The translations under genes were made by a program, and so were the position numbers. 64,000 nt of DNA from Phytoactinopolyspora halophila (lineage in GTDB: Bacteria; Actinomycetota; Actinomycetes; Jiangellales; Jiangellaceae). Below the pieces are notes generated by a model. That model was not told the origin of the DNA. It searched no databases and saw nothing but the letters and a program-made list of their open reading frames with translations. The first letter of the stretch is position 1; each line of letters opens with the position of its first letter. Below, one piece after another: positions 42,793-51,531 of the stretch. The stretch covers positions 62,001 through 126,000 of the forward strand of contig NZ_QMIG01000011.1 in NCBI RefSeq assembly GCF_003287285.1, given 5' to 3'.

Positions 42793-44022
42793 TCACCCGG
42801 GCGACGTGCCGGTGAGCCGATCGAGCAATCCGTTGTACATGAGCTGGGTATATGCCGACGTCATGTCGTGCAGTTCGGGCAGCGTGACTTTCTCGTTCGC
42901 GGAATGGGCGTCCCAGATACCGCCGCTGCCGAAGTATATTCCGGGGATACCGAGGTCCCAGAAGTGCTGCAAACCACCGACCGAATACCCGGTACCGAAC
43001 TCCACCGGCCGCCCGACGCCTTCCAGGTACGCCTTCTGGACCGCTCGGATGACCGGTGAGGTGCGTTCCACGACGGCAGGTTCCCGGAAGGACTCGGCCA
43101 TCGGGTCGAGAATCACCGGCGCGTCCGGCCGCTCCGCGTTGACCTCGTCGACCACCCGCCGGAAATCGGCGACGACCTGGTCAATCGTCTGGCCGGGGAC
43201 CGGGCGGACATCCACGGTGGCTTCCGCGCTGCCGGGCGAGATGTTGTAGGCGTGTCCGGCATGCAACTGCGTGTAGCAGCGGCTTTCGCTGCCCATCATC
43301 TCGCCGGCGAGATCCGGATCGTCGAGTGGCGATTCGGTCAGGTCCGCACCGAGGATGCGCGGCAGGACATTGATCAATCGCTCGATCGCGTTCGTTCCCG
43401 TCTCCGGCACGAGCGAATGCACGTTCGGCAGGTTCATCGACAGCCGCATCCACAGGCGCCCCTTGTAAACGCGAAGCACCTTGTTCTCGGACGGCTCGCA
43501 CGCCAGCATCATGTCCGACAGGAGAACTCGTTCGTCCTGGTCCTTCATGTACTTGATGCCGAGCTGATCACCGCGCTCACCGTCGGCCTCGATGATGACA
43601 CGGACCTTGCGCGTGGCCGGGATGCCGGATGCGGCGACAGCACCTGCGGCAGCGACCAATGCAGCGATCTTGCTCTTCGCGTCCACGGTGCCGCGCCCGT
43701 AGAGCGTGTCGCCATCTCGGTAGCCGTCGAACGGGTCACATACCCACAGCGGCCGCTCGTTGTCATCCACGCCGACGACGTCGCTGTGCGCGTAGAAGAG
43801 GAGGGCGGCGGGCCGCTCGTCGTCCGGGCCGTACTCGATGACGAGATTGGGTTTCTCGGGATCTCCCGCCATCTCGGACACGCGCCATCCAGCCGTCTCG
43901 AACCGGCCGGCGATGTACTCCGTGATCGCCCGAACGTCTCCAGGGGGATTCACACTCGGATATGTCACGAGGTCCTGCGTGGTCGCGGACACCTGCTCGA
44001 CATCGATGCTCTGGATCGTCAT
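42793..44022 (-). CDS. M20-family metallopeptidase/amidohydrolase
   Basis: 409 residues of the ArgE/DapE/CPG2 family, hydrolysing an N-acyl or peptide amide. Metal motifs: YAHSDVVGV (histidine), YGRGTVDAKSKIAAL (bridging aspartate), ADGERGDQ (catalytic/metal glutamate region, divergent from the usual EEE) and WDAHSANEKV (final histidine). A dimerisation insert is at about 195-310. AAAGGGG precedes ATG 44022. It is followed by the divergent/convergent TTT genes, so amide hydrolysis may feed or follow the imported acid. Substrate unknown. Confidence 0.9.
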   Translation of the reverse strand: MTIQSIDVEQVSATTQDLVTYPSVNPPGDVRAITEYIAGRFETAGWRVSEMAGDPEKPNLVIEYGPDDERPAALLFYAHSDVVGVDDNERPLWVCDPFDGYRDGDTLYGRGTVDAKSKIAALVAAAGAVAASGIPATRKVRVIIEADGERGDQLGIKYMKDQDERVLLSDMMLACEPSENKVLRVYKGRLWMRLSMNLPNVHSLVPETGTNAIERLINVLPRILGADLTESPLDDPDLAGEMMGSESRCYTQLHAGHAYNISPGSAEATVDVRPVPGQTIDQVVADFRRVVDEVNAERPDAPVILDPMAESFREPAVVERTSPVIRAVQKAYLEGVGRPVEFGTGYSVGGLQHFWDLGIPGIYFGSGGIWDAHSANEKVTLPELHDMTSAYTQLMYNGLLDRLTGTSPG

Positions 44023-44059
44023 GACCTGCCCCTTTCACCCTGTTCCCGGACCGGTGTCG

Positions 44060-44893
44060 TCACCACTGCGGTCCGTGTTCCACCCACTGCGGGGCTCGCC
44101 GTTCCAGGTAGGAATCGATGGCTTCGTGCCACTCGTCGGTACCGGTGAATTCCGCCAGCGCGTCACGCGCGTGCCAGATGGCGGTATACAGGAAATCCGA
44201 TCCCGCATTGATCGATGTCTTGGCGAAACGCAGCGACCGTGGGCTCGCCTCTTTGATCCGCTCGCAATACCGGACGACCTCGTCGTCGAGCCGTTCCGGT
44301 GCCGCGATCCGGTTGAGCAGCCCCATCTCCAGCGCTTCCTGCGCGGTGTACTCCCACGACATGTAGATCATCTCGCGGGCCTTCTTCTCGCCGACGATGC
44401 GGGGCAGCAACTGGGTACCCCAGAAGATGGGATAGCTGCCGGTACGGCAACCGTGCTGGCCGAATATCGCGTCGTCGGCAGCGATCGTGAGGTCGGCGAT
44501 CGCGGCGATCTGGTTCATCCCGCCGGTGCAGCGTCCACGAACCGCTGCGATCACTGGACGGCCGCACGTGCGCATGGCGATCGCGATATCGAAGAGCAAC
44601 GAGAGGTGATCTCGAAAGTTCTGCGTGTCCCGCTCCTTGTGCAGGGCCCAATCCCCACCCGCCGAGAAGTTCGAGCGGCCGTCCAGAACGATCACGCGGC
44701 ACGCACGATGGCTTCCCGCCCACCGGATGCACGCGAGCAATTCGTCGTAGGCCCGCGTCGTCATCGCGTTGTCGTTTCGGCCGGTGTGCACCGTTATCCA
44801 TGCGATGCCGGCGTCGAGCTGGCACGACATGTGCTGCAGCTCGGGAGGTAGCTGGGTGCCGTGCCGGGTGTTGGCCTCACGTTGCTCTGCCAT
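44060..44893 (-). CDS. Enoyl-CoA hydratase/isomerase-family protein (MenB/BadI-like)
   Basis: 277 residues with the crotonase fold. An oxyanion-hole region is at SNFSAGGDWALHKE. The stretch RPVIAAVRGRCTGGMNQIAAIADLTIAADDAIFGQ is followed by GSYPIFWGTQLLPRIVGEKKAREMIYMSWEYTAQEALEMGLLN. This last block is characteristic of the MenB/BadI branch, which forms or cleaves rings via C-C bonds. A ring-opening (2-ketocyclohexane-carboxyl-CoA hydrolase-like) or hydratase role is plausible. It is divergent from the second tctC and 37 bases upstream of the M20 gene. Confidence 0.87.
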   Translation of the reverse strand: MAEQREANTRHGTQLPPELQHMSCQLDAGIAWITVHTGRNDNAMTTRAYDELLACIRWAGSHRACRVIVLDGRSNFSAGGDWALHKERDTQNFRDHLSLLFDIAIAMRTCGRPVIAAVRGRCTGGMNQIAAIADLTIAADDAIFGQHGCRTGSYPIFWGTQLLPRIVGEKKAREMIYMSWEYTAQEALEMGLLNRIAAPERLDDEVVRYCERIKEASPRSLRFAKTSINAGSDFLYTAIWHARDALAEFTGTDEWHEAIDSYLERRAPQWVEHGPQW

Positions 44894-44987
44894 GCGCCTT
44901 TCCGTCCCTTCATCCTCGTCGATGCGGCTGTCCGGGCGTGGTCACGCGTCGAAAGCGGGCTGATTCCTCAGCTCTTCCGGAATCATC

Positions 44988-45018
44988 TTGTCACACACTG
45001 TATATCCTGTATTATATC
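44988..45018 (+). promoter_or_regulatory. Promoter of the second TTT operon
   Basis: TTGTCA (44988-44993), 16-base spacer, TATTAT (45010-45015). Overlapping it is an AT-rich TGTATATCCTGTATTATAT with two TGTAT half-sites. It lies about 45 bases upstream of the assigned tctC start and opposite the crotonase gene. Confidence 0.65.
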
Positions 45019-45061
45019 TCAAACTCAATAGCTAGCCCGTGCCTCGATGAGAGGGGACGCG

Positions 45062-46060
45062 ATGCGAAAGCGACCGCGAATCCGGACACGCTGCACGCTG
45101 TTATCACTGGCGGCACCGCTTCTACTGGCCCCGGCGGCCTGCGCATCCGATGCTGGATCCTCCGACGACGGAGGCGACGACTATCCGTCCGAATCCATCC
45201 GGGTGATCATTACGTTCGATCCCGGAGGCGGCTCCGACACCGATTTCCGCCGTCTCCAACCACACCTCGAAGAATCCCTGGGCGTGAGCCTCGAACCCGA
45301 ATACGTCACCGGAGCGGGCGGTGCCATCGGGTGGGCGGAGCTCGCCAACGCCGAACCCGACGGCTACACGATCGGTACCGTCGTGCTCCCGCACATCCTG
45401 TTGCAGCCCGAGCTGATCGAAGACACCGGATACGAGACATCCGATTTCGACATCATCGGGATGAACGCGTACGCGCCGCAGATCCTGTTCGTCGACGCCG
45501 AAGATCCCGCCTTCGAATCGTTCGACGAATTCGAAGCACACGTGCAGGAGAACCCCGGCAACGTCGACATCGGCGGTGCCGCAGAGTACAACCTGAGCCA
45601 TGCCGTTCAGGTCATGCTCGACGACGCAGGTCTCGACACCAACTACGTCGCCACCGGCGAGGGCGCGACGGCCGTGGTGTCCGGGGTCCGGGGCGGTCAC
45701 TACCCGGTCGGCATCACGTCCATCCAGCAGTATTTCGGCGCCGAGGACGAGATCCAGCCACTCGCGGTGAGCTCGGAAGAGACGTACGAGCTGGCGTCGG
45801 ACATCCCGACTCTGAGCGAACTCGGCTACGACGTGTCCGGGTCGACCAACTGGGGACTCGCAGCTCCGGAAGGAACGGACCCGGAAAAGATCGAGATCAT
45901 CAGCGATGCGGTCGCCGACGCCCTCGACGAGGAAGACGTCCTGCAGAACATGGAAGACGAGGGGCAAGGCATGATCGGCACGGGTCCGGAGGAGTCCGAA
46001 GAATACGTTCAGGACTATCTCGACGACATCCGGTCCGTGACGCCGTTGTTCGAACAGTAA
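45062..46060 (+). CDS. tctC: TTT transporter substrate-binding lipoprotein (TctC), second copy
   Basis: 332 residues from ATG 45062 (GAGAGGGGACGCG upstream). Signal with lipobox-like LAPAA-C27, slightly atypical because of the proline. TctC motifs: VIITFDPGGGSDTDFRRLQPHLEESLG, AIGWAELANAEPDGYTIGTV and TNWGLAAPEGTDPEKIE. It is acidic throughout (many D and E), unlike the more neutral orphan TctC. It is the first gene of a complete tctCAB operon. Confidence 0.93.
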   Translation: MRKRPRIRTRCTLLSLAAPLLLAPAACASDAGSSDDGGDDYPSESIRVIITFDPGGGSDTDFRRLQPHLEESLGVSLEPEYVTGAGGAIGWAELANAEPDGYTIGTVVLPHILLQPELIEDTGYETSDFDIIGMNAYAPQILFVDAEDPAFESFDEFEAHVQENPGNVDIGGAAEYNLSHAVQVMLDDAGLDTNYVATGEGATAVVSGVRGGHYPVGITSIQQYFGAEDEIQPLAVSSEETYELASDIPTLSELGYDVSGSTNWGLAAPEGTDPEKIEIISDAVADALDEEDVLQNMEDEGQGMIGTGPEESEEYVQDYLDDIRSVTPLFEQ

Positions 46061-46078
46061 GGGACAGCGGGTTCGCTC

Positions 46079-47566
46079 ATGTTCGATGGCCTGCTGCTCG
46101 CCCTCGACCCGGCGCATCTCCTGCTCATCCTTGCCGGGGTGGCCGGCGGCGTGCTCATCGGCGCGCTGCCGGGGCTGACGGCCACCATGGGTGCCGCGCT
46201 CCTCGTGCCGTTCACGTTCGTCATGGAGCCGTCGGCCGGGCTGGTCATGCTCGGAGCGATGTATGTCGGGGCGATGTTCGGCGACGCGGTACCGGCCGTG
46301 CTGGTCAACGTTCCCGGCACACCGTCGGCGATGGCCACGGCGTTCGACGGCTACCCGCTCAGCGAGCAGGGCAAGGGGCAGCGGGCGATCATCGCCGCAT
46401 GCTGGGCTTCGGCGGTCGGCGCGATTATCGGCGGCACCGCATTGCTGGTCATGTCGCCGACGCTGGCCGCCGCGGCCTTGGCGTTCGGCCCGCCGGAGTT
46501 CTTCTGGCTGGGCGCCTTCGCGCTGACCATCATGGGATCTGTCGCCGGCTCGTCGTTCTTCCGCGGACTCGGCGGAGGGCTCTTCGGCCTCCTGCTGAGC
46601 ACCGTGGGCATCGCACCGGCCGGCGGGACCAGCCGGTTCACCTTCGGTTTCTACCAGCTCCAGGGTGGTGTCTCGCTGGCCGCGGCCCTCATCGGGCTCT
46701 TCGCCATCCCGCAGCTGATCAAACTCGCGGAGAATCGCAAGCAGCGGACGCGAATCTCGCAGTACGTGCCCGAGCGCCGCGTGTTCCGGCACATCTGGTC
46801 CGAGTTGCGCAGGCCAGTGACCTTGATCAGATCGTCGGTCCTGGGGACGTTCATCGGCGTGCTCCCCGGCTCCGGCGCGTCGCTGGCGGGAATCGTGTCA
46901 TACAACGAGGCGGTTCGCTGGTCCAAGGACCGCACGAAGTTCGGCAAGGGGGCCGTGGAAGGCGTGGTCTCCGTGGAGACCGCCAACAATGCTGCCGCGC
47001 CAGCCTCCATGGTCCCGCTGCTGTCGCTGGGCGTGCCGGGTTCGAACGTCGCGGCCATCTTCCTCGGTGCACTGCTCTTTCACGGCCTGGAACCCGGGCC
47101 GTCCCTGTTCGACGATACGCCCGAGATCGTCTTCGCATTCGTCTGGGCCATGATCCTCGGCGGAATCGCGGTCTTCATCCTGGGCCGGGTGATGGCGCCA
47201 CTGCTGGTGCGCGCGATCCAGGCGCCCGTGTACGCGTTGATTCCCGTCATCGCCGCGCTGACCATGGTCGGCTCCTACGCCGTGCGCGGCAACATGTTCG
47301 ACACCTACATGATGTTCGTGCTCGGAATCGTCGGCTACGTCCTGATGAAGATCGGCATACCGGTGGCCGCCGTGGCGCTCGGGCTGATCCTGGGGCCCAT
47401 CGTCGAAAACGGCCTCGACGTCTCGCTCCAGATGGCCGAAACCGCCGGAATATTCACCGTGTTCTTCACCCGGCCGATCTCACTCGTGTTGATGGCGCTG
47501 ACGGTCCTGTCGGCGCTGTGGACCGTGTACTCCAACGTCCGACGCTCCTCGCGCACGGAGGGTTGA
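46079..47566 (+). CDS. tctA: TTT carboxylate transporter large membrane subunit (TctA), second copy
   Basis: 495 residues with TctA motifs GALPGLTATMGAALLVPFTF, AVPAVLVNVPGTPSAMATAFDGYPL and GVLPGSGASLAGIVSYNEAVRWSKDRTKFGKGAVEG. It is homologous to the tctA at 40684, with matching motif positions. It begins 18 bases after tctC. It completes the import channel together with tctB. Confidence 0.95.
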   Translation: MFDGLLLALDPAHLLLILAGVAGGVLIGALPGLTATMGAALLVPFTFVMEPSAGLVMLGAMYVGAMFGDAVPAVLVNVPGTPSAMATAFDGYPLSEQGKGQRAIIAACWASAVGAIIGGTALLVMSPTLAAAALAFGPPEFFWLGAFALTIMGSVAGSSFFRGLGGGLFGLLLSTVGIAPAGGTSRFTFGFYQLQGGVSLAAALIGLFAIPQLIKLAENRKQRTRISQYVPERRVFRHIWSELRRPVTLIRSSVLGTFIGVLPGSGASLAGIVSYNEAVRWSKDRTKFGKGAVEGVVSVETANNAAAPASMVPLLSLGVPGSNVAAIFLGALLFHGLEPGPSLFDDTPEIVFAFVWAMILGGIAVFILGRVMAPLLVRAIQAPVYALIPVIAALTMVGSYAVRGNMFDTYMMFVLGIVGYVLMKIGIPVAAVALGLILGPIVENGLDVSLQMAETAGIFTVFFTRPISLVLMALTVLSALWTVYSNVRRSSRTEG

Positions 47567-47568
47567 CC

Positions 47569-48063
47569 ATGAACGATGCCGGAACCACGGCGCCCGCCGG
47601 GACCGGGACCGGGCGCCGGATCGCGTTCAATCACGACCTGCTGTCCGGTCTGGCACTGATCATCCTGGGTTCGTTCGCCTACACCTGGGGGCCTGGCTGG
47701 GGAGAGCGCACGTGGGTGTTCCCCAACATGGTCTCCTGGCTCATGGTCGGCCTCGGCATCCTGCTCGCCGTGATCGGACTCGCCCGGCGCACGCGGGAGA
47801 AGCTGTTCGAGTCGTGGCGCGCCGCCGTCGACGTGAGCTGGTTCTCCGCGAGCGTGCTCGCCTTCTTCCTGCTCATCCCCCAGATCGGCTACTTCGTGGC
47901 AACCTGGCTGTTCATGGTCGTACAGGCGAGCGTGCTCGGGGGCCGGCGCCATCCAGCCGCCGTCGGCCTGATCATCGTCGTCGCGGGTCTCCTCGCGCTC
48001 GGCATGTACCAGCTGTTCGGCGGCGCGTTCAACGTTCACCTGCCCGAGGGCCGCTGGATCTAG
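47569..48063 (+). CDS. tctB: TTT carboxylate transporter small membrane subunit (TctB), second copy
   Basis: 164 residues from ATG 47569 (GGAGGGTTGACC upstream). Four hydrophobic helices with the central PQIGYFVATWLFMVVQ segment and LALGMYQLFGGAFNVHLPEG at the end. The frame is open far upstream without coding character. It ends 6 bases before the convergent Ldh2-type gene, with no visible terminator. Confidence 0.92.
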   Translation: MNDAGTTAPAGTGTGRRIAFNHDLLSGLALIILGSFAYTWGPGWGERTWVFPNMVSWLMVGLGILLAVIGLARRTREKLFESWRAAVDVSWFSASVLAFFLLIPQIGYFVATWLFMVVQASVLGGRRHPAAVGLIIVVAGLLALGMYQLFGGAFNVHLPEGRWI

Positions 48064-48069
48064 GCGTGC

Positions 48070-49134
48070 TCAGTGCCCATCGAAGGCAGCTGGCACCTCG
48101 ACCGCGTACCTTCGCGCGACGTCCACCAGCCGCTGCCATGTCGGATCGTCGATGTCGATGCCCTGGTCGCGCCGCCGGGCCGCGGTCCGTGCCTCCACCT
48201 CGCCCGGGTAGAGGATCTCGTCGTGCCCGTCGGCCAGCGGCGTGTCCTTCAGGTAATCGACGAACGCGCGGACGTCGCGGGTGAACTCCTCCAGCGGCCG
48301 GAAACGATCCACCGCGAACGCGGCAACGAATGCGCCGTCATTGGAGAACCCGCCCGGATCGTGACTGAACCCGATACCGGTCAACAAACCCGCGAAAACC
48401 TCCACCATGAACGACAGCCCGTACCCCTTGTGCACCTGGTCACCGCCGAACGGGAGCAACGCCCCGCCGTCGTCCTCGCCGAGCGCATGCGGATCGCGCG
48501 TGAGACTGCCGTCGGCAGCGACGATGCAGGGGTACGGCAGCAGCTCACCCCGCGCTTTCGCGATCCTCGTCTTTCCCTGGGCCACCGCCGACGTCGCCAT
48601 GTCCAGGACGAGCGGGCCGTCCAGCTCGGACGGGACACCGAACGACAGCGGGTTGGTACCCAGCCGGCGAGCACGACCCCCCAACGGCGCCACGACCTTC
48701 GGGGCGCGTCCGGAATCCGCCACCACGAACGAGATCACACCCCGTTCCGCCGCGCGGGCGCTGTACCAGCCCAGCCGTCCCATGTGACTTTGCCGCCGGA
48801 TGGTCACCGCTCCCGTTCCGTGTGCGTGCGCCTTCGCCGTGGCCAGATCCGTCGCGTGATTCGTCGCGGAAAACCCGAGCCCCCAGTTGGCGTCCACCAC
48901 GGCAGTCGTGTCGGTCTCGTCGTACACCTCGATCGGCGCATCCGGAACGATATGGCCGGTTTCCACGAGCCTGATATATCCGGGCGCGCGGTTGACGCCG
49001 TGCGAATCGTGACCGACGAGGTTGGCGGAGACCAGATGCTCGGCGACGTCCGCGGCCGGGCCCGGTGGCGTTCCCGCCGCGACGAAGATCTCCCTGACGA
49101 ACGTTTCGAGCTGGTCAGTCCCCACGGTCGGCAT
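48070..49134 (-). CDS. Ldh2/ComC-type 2-hydroxyacid dehydrogenase (second copy)
   Basis: 354 residues from ATG 49134. Family motifs: LVSANLVGHDSHGVNRAPGYIRLV (about 32-55), VTIRRQSHMGRLGWYSARAAERG with a histidine near the SH motif, LGTNPLSFGVPSELDGPLVLDMATSAVAQGK and GDQVHKGYGLSFMVEVFAGLLTG. It is a paralogue of the enzyme at 13522. It overlaps the end of the isopropylmalate-type dehydrogenase by 20 bases. Both enzymes may act on a hydroxy-di/tricarboxylate. Confidence 0.92.
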   Translation of the reverse strand: MPTVGTDQLETFVREIFVAAGTPPGPAADVAEHLVSANLVGHDSHGVNRAPGYIRLVETGHIVPDAPIEVYDETDTTAVVDANWGLGFSATNHATDLATAKAHAHGTGAVTIRRQSHMGRLGWYSARAAERGVISFVVADSGRAPKVVAPLGGRARRLGTNPLSFGVPSELDGPLVLDMATSAVAQGKTRIAKARGELLPYPCIVAADGSLTRDPHALGEDDGGALLPFGGDQVHKGYGLSFMVEVFAGLLTGIGFSHDPGGFSNDGAFVAAFAVDRFRPLEEFTRDVRAFVDYLKDTPLADGHDEILYPGEVEARTAARRRDQGIDIDDPTWQRLVDVARRYAVEVPAAFDGH

Positions 49135-50260
49135 CGTCACCCGCCTTCGCTCGATCGGCATCTGCCCGGCCGGCCGCTGCGAGGCCTGCGGCGCGGGCGA
49201 CGACCCGCCGGCACACCGCCCCAGCCACGTCAGACGTCGTCGCGTCACCACCCAGGTCGGCGGTGAGGGGCCCGCCGGCGCCCAGCACGTCGGCGACGGA
49301 CTCCTCGACGACCGTCGACCACGAGTGATGACCCAGGTGCGCCAGCATCAACGCCGCGCTGAGGATGGCCGCCAGCGGGTTAGCGACGCCTTGACCGGCG
49401 ATGTCCGGGGCGGTGCCGTGCAACGGCTCGAAATAGGCCCAGCGGTCACCGACACATCCCGACGCTGCCAGACCGAGCCCGCCGGCCAGTCCGGCCGCGA
49501 GGTCGGACAGGATGTCGCCGAACGCGTTGGTGCACAGGATCGTGTCGAACGCTTGCGGCGCGCGGACCATCTCCATGGCGCAGGCGTCCACGTTCTTCGT
49601 CTCGTATTCGACGTCGGGAAAGCTGGACGCCTGCTCGGATACCGCAGTGAGGAACAGCGAATCGGTGAGCGGCATGGCGCCGCGCTTGTGCACGGCCGTC
49701 ACCTTGCATGATCGCTCGCGTGCGCACTGCAACGCGATGCGCGCCGCCCGGGCCGAGGCTTCCCGCGTCACGACGCGTACCGCGCAGGCTCCGTCGTTTC
49801 CCACCGGATATTCGACACCCGCGTAGAAGCCCTCGGTGAGCTCGCGCACCACCATCACGTCCAGCGGACCCGACGGAGCGGGCACTCCCGGCAGGGTCCT
49901 GCAGCGTCGCAGGCTCGCCACGGTCTCCAGCTCCCGTCGCAACGCCCGTATCGGCTGCGGCAGCCCGCCGGGGATCCGGGCCGCATCCATGGCACCGACC
50001 AGGACGCCGTCGGCTTGCTGTGCGGCCTCCACCGTGGCACGCGGAAGCGGCTCACCCGTTTCCCGGTACGCGGCGTAGCCCGCAGCGTGTTCGGTGCGGA
50101 CCCAGCGCGGCCCTCCGGCACGCGTGACCGCATCGAGAACCCGGCACGCGGCAGCGATCACCTCGACACCTACTCCATCACCGGGAATGACGCAGATCTC
50201 TACCGGACGGCCCTGGCCCGGTGACCCGTTCGGCATCCCGCTCGGCATTCCGCTGGACAC
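49115..50260 (-). CDS. Isocitrate/isopropylmalate-type dehydrogenase (tartrate dehydrogenase branch)
   Basis: 381 residues from GTG 50260, chosen because AAGGGGAGG lies just upstream (alternatives ATG 50248 or further up). Motifs: VEICVIPGDGVGVEVIAAA, RELTEGFYAGVEYP, TAVHKRGAMPLTDSLFL (catalytic lysine), NAFGDILSDLAAGLAGGLGL (metal aspartates) and FEPLHGTAPDIAGQGVANP. The NAD-binding region and lack of the isocitrate-specific loop suggest a tartrate/3-isopropylmalate-type dehydrogenase for a hydroxydicarboxylate. This fits with the TTT importers nearby. Specificity unproven. Confidence 0.9.
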   Translation of the reverse strand: MSSGMPSGMPNGSPGQGRPVEICVIPGDGVGVEVIAAACRVLDAVTRAGGPRWVRTEHAAGYAAYRETGEPLPRATVEAAQQADGVLVGAMDAARIPGGLPQPIRALRRELETVASLRRCRTLPGVPAPSGPLDVMVVRELTEGFYAGVEYPVGNDGACAVRVVTREASARAARIALQCARERSCKVTAVHKRGAMPLTDSLFLTAVSEQASSFPDVEYETKNVDACAMEMVRAPQAFDTILCTNAFGDILSDLAAGLAGGLGLAASGCVGDRWAYFEPLHGTAPDIAGQGVANPLAAILSAALMLAHLGHHSWSTVVEESVADVLGAGGPLTADLGGDATTSDVAGAVCRRVVARAAGLAAAGRADADRAKAGDDADRGD

Positions 50261-50298
50261 TGCCCTCCCCTTGGGCTCCGGACCGAACCACGACAATC

Positions 50299-50321
50299 AT
50301 ATACAGTATATTTAGCATACT
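50299..50321. promoter_or_regulatory. Palindromic operator between divergent dehydrogenase genes
   Basis: Perfect 13-bp palindrome ATATACAGTATAT at 50299-50311, then TTTAGCATACT. It contains -10-like boxes for both directions (TATACT on the minus strand; CATACT on the plus strand at 50316-50321). The ATAC/GTAT centre equals that before the first tctC at 10456-10464. Confidence 0.65.
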
Positions 50322-50359
50322 ACGTGGTCCGCTGAAGCGAACCGGAGGAAACGAGGCGC

Positions 50360-51526
50360 ATGGTCGAGTTCACCGGAGAACACCGCACGTGGCAGGCGGC
50401 AGCTCGAGAATTCGCCGAACGAGAGATCCGGCCGATCTCGCTGGAGCGGGATCAGATCACCGATCCCGCGGCCACGTTCGACTGGGAGATCATCAAGAAG
50501 GGTTCCCGGCTCGGCTTCCGCACGGCCGCGGTCCCGACCGAATGGGGCGGCGGTGGTCTCGACTTCGTCGGCCAGGCGCTCGTCATGGCCGAGCTCGCGC
50601 GCGGGGATGCCGCGATCACCAAGACGTTCAGCCAGTGCTGGAAATGGAGTCACCTCATCGCCGCCGCGTGCACTGCCGACCAGCGGCGGCGTTTCCTCGA
50701 ACCGTTCCTGAACGACGACACGTACCTGCTCGGCAAGGGAGGCACCGAGCTGCACGCCGGTTCGGACAACCGGATGCCGCCGGACGACCCCGACGCCGGC
50801 TGGATGATGTCCGCCGAGCGGGACGGCGACGAGTGGATCCTCAACGGTCGCAAGCACTACATCGCCAACGGGAGCGTCGGCACGCTGTTCTTCATCGACA
50901 CCCGCACCGATCCGTCAGTCCGGCTGAGCGAGGGAACCACCCTGTTCCTGGTTCCCTCGGACAGTCCCGGATTCCGCGTCGGCACCGTCTACGACAAGGT
51001 CGGGTGGCGCTTCTACCAGAATGCCGAGCTCATCTTCGAAGACTGCCGCGTCCCGCACGCGAACGTGGTCGGCGAGGTCAACCGGGGCGTAGCGGCCCGT
51101 GCCGGAGACACCTCGGAGTTCGGCGATCTCGAACTGGCCGCGATCGCCGTCGGTGTCTGCGACGCCGCGATGGAGATGGCGCTGGCTCATGCCCGCGGCC
51201 GCCGGCAAGGCGGCAAGCAGATCGTCGAACATCAGGCGATCCAGCTCAAGCTCTCGGAGATGCACACCCTGACCGAAGCCCTGCGGGCGTTCACGTTTCG
51301 CACCGCTGCGGAAGCAGACGCCGGCGACGCGCGCAACAACGTGGCGCTGATGAATTTCGCGACCGACACCGTCCAGCGCGTCACCCACCTGAACATGGAC
51401 ATCCACGGTGCCCTCGGCGTGATGCGGGACCAGGGTGTCGAGAAACTCGTCCGGGATGCCGCCATCTGGACTCACCTGGCGGGTGATTCCGTACAGCGGC
51501 TCAAGGCCGTGCGGAATCTGCTCTGA
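50360..51526 (+). CDS. Acyl-CoA dehydrogenase-family protein
   Basis: 388 residues, FAD-dependent. N-terminal helical domain REFAEREIRPISLERDQIT. FAD/substrate loop region GKGGTELHAGSDNRMPPDD with GTELHAGSD in place of the usual acyl-CoA-dehydrogenase T/S motif. C-terminal ITKTFSQC, VEHQAIQLKLSEMHTLTEALR and GALGVMRDQGVEKLVRDAAI. The family glutamate base could not be located with confidence, so a nitroalkane-oxidase-like or hydroxylase-like role is also possible. GGAGGAAACGAGG precedes ATG 50360. The gene begins a plus-strand run with MFS and ThDP genes. Confidence 0.85.
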   Translation: MVEFTGEHRTWQAAAREFAEREIRPISLERDQITDPAATFDWEIIKKGSRLGFRTAAVPTEWGGGGLDFVGQALVMAELARGDAAITKTFSQCWKWSHLIAAACTADQRRRFLEPFLNDDTYLLGKGGTELHAGSDNRMPPDDPDAGWMMSAERDGDEWILNGRKHYIANGSVGTLFFIDTRTDPSVRLSEGTTLFLVPSDSPGFRVGTVYDKVGWRFYQNAELIFEDCRVPHANVVGEVNRGVAARAGDTSEFGDLELAAIAVGVCDAAMEMALAHARGRRQGGKQIVEHQAIQLKLSEMHTLTEALRAFTFRTAAEADAGDARNNVALMNFATDTVQRVTHLNMDIHGALGVMRDQGVEKLVRDAAIWTHLAGDSVQRLKAVRNLL

Positions 51527-51531
51527 CACGC

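Noticed and set aside
44800-47568. A very long plus-strand frame running into tctB
   Set aside because: It overlaps tctC and tctA in another frame and is arginine-rich nonsense; only its last 165 codons (tctB) are real.
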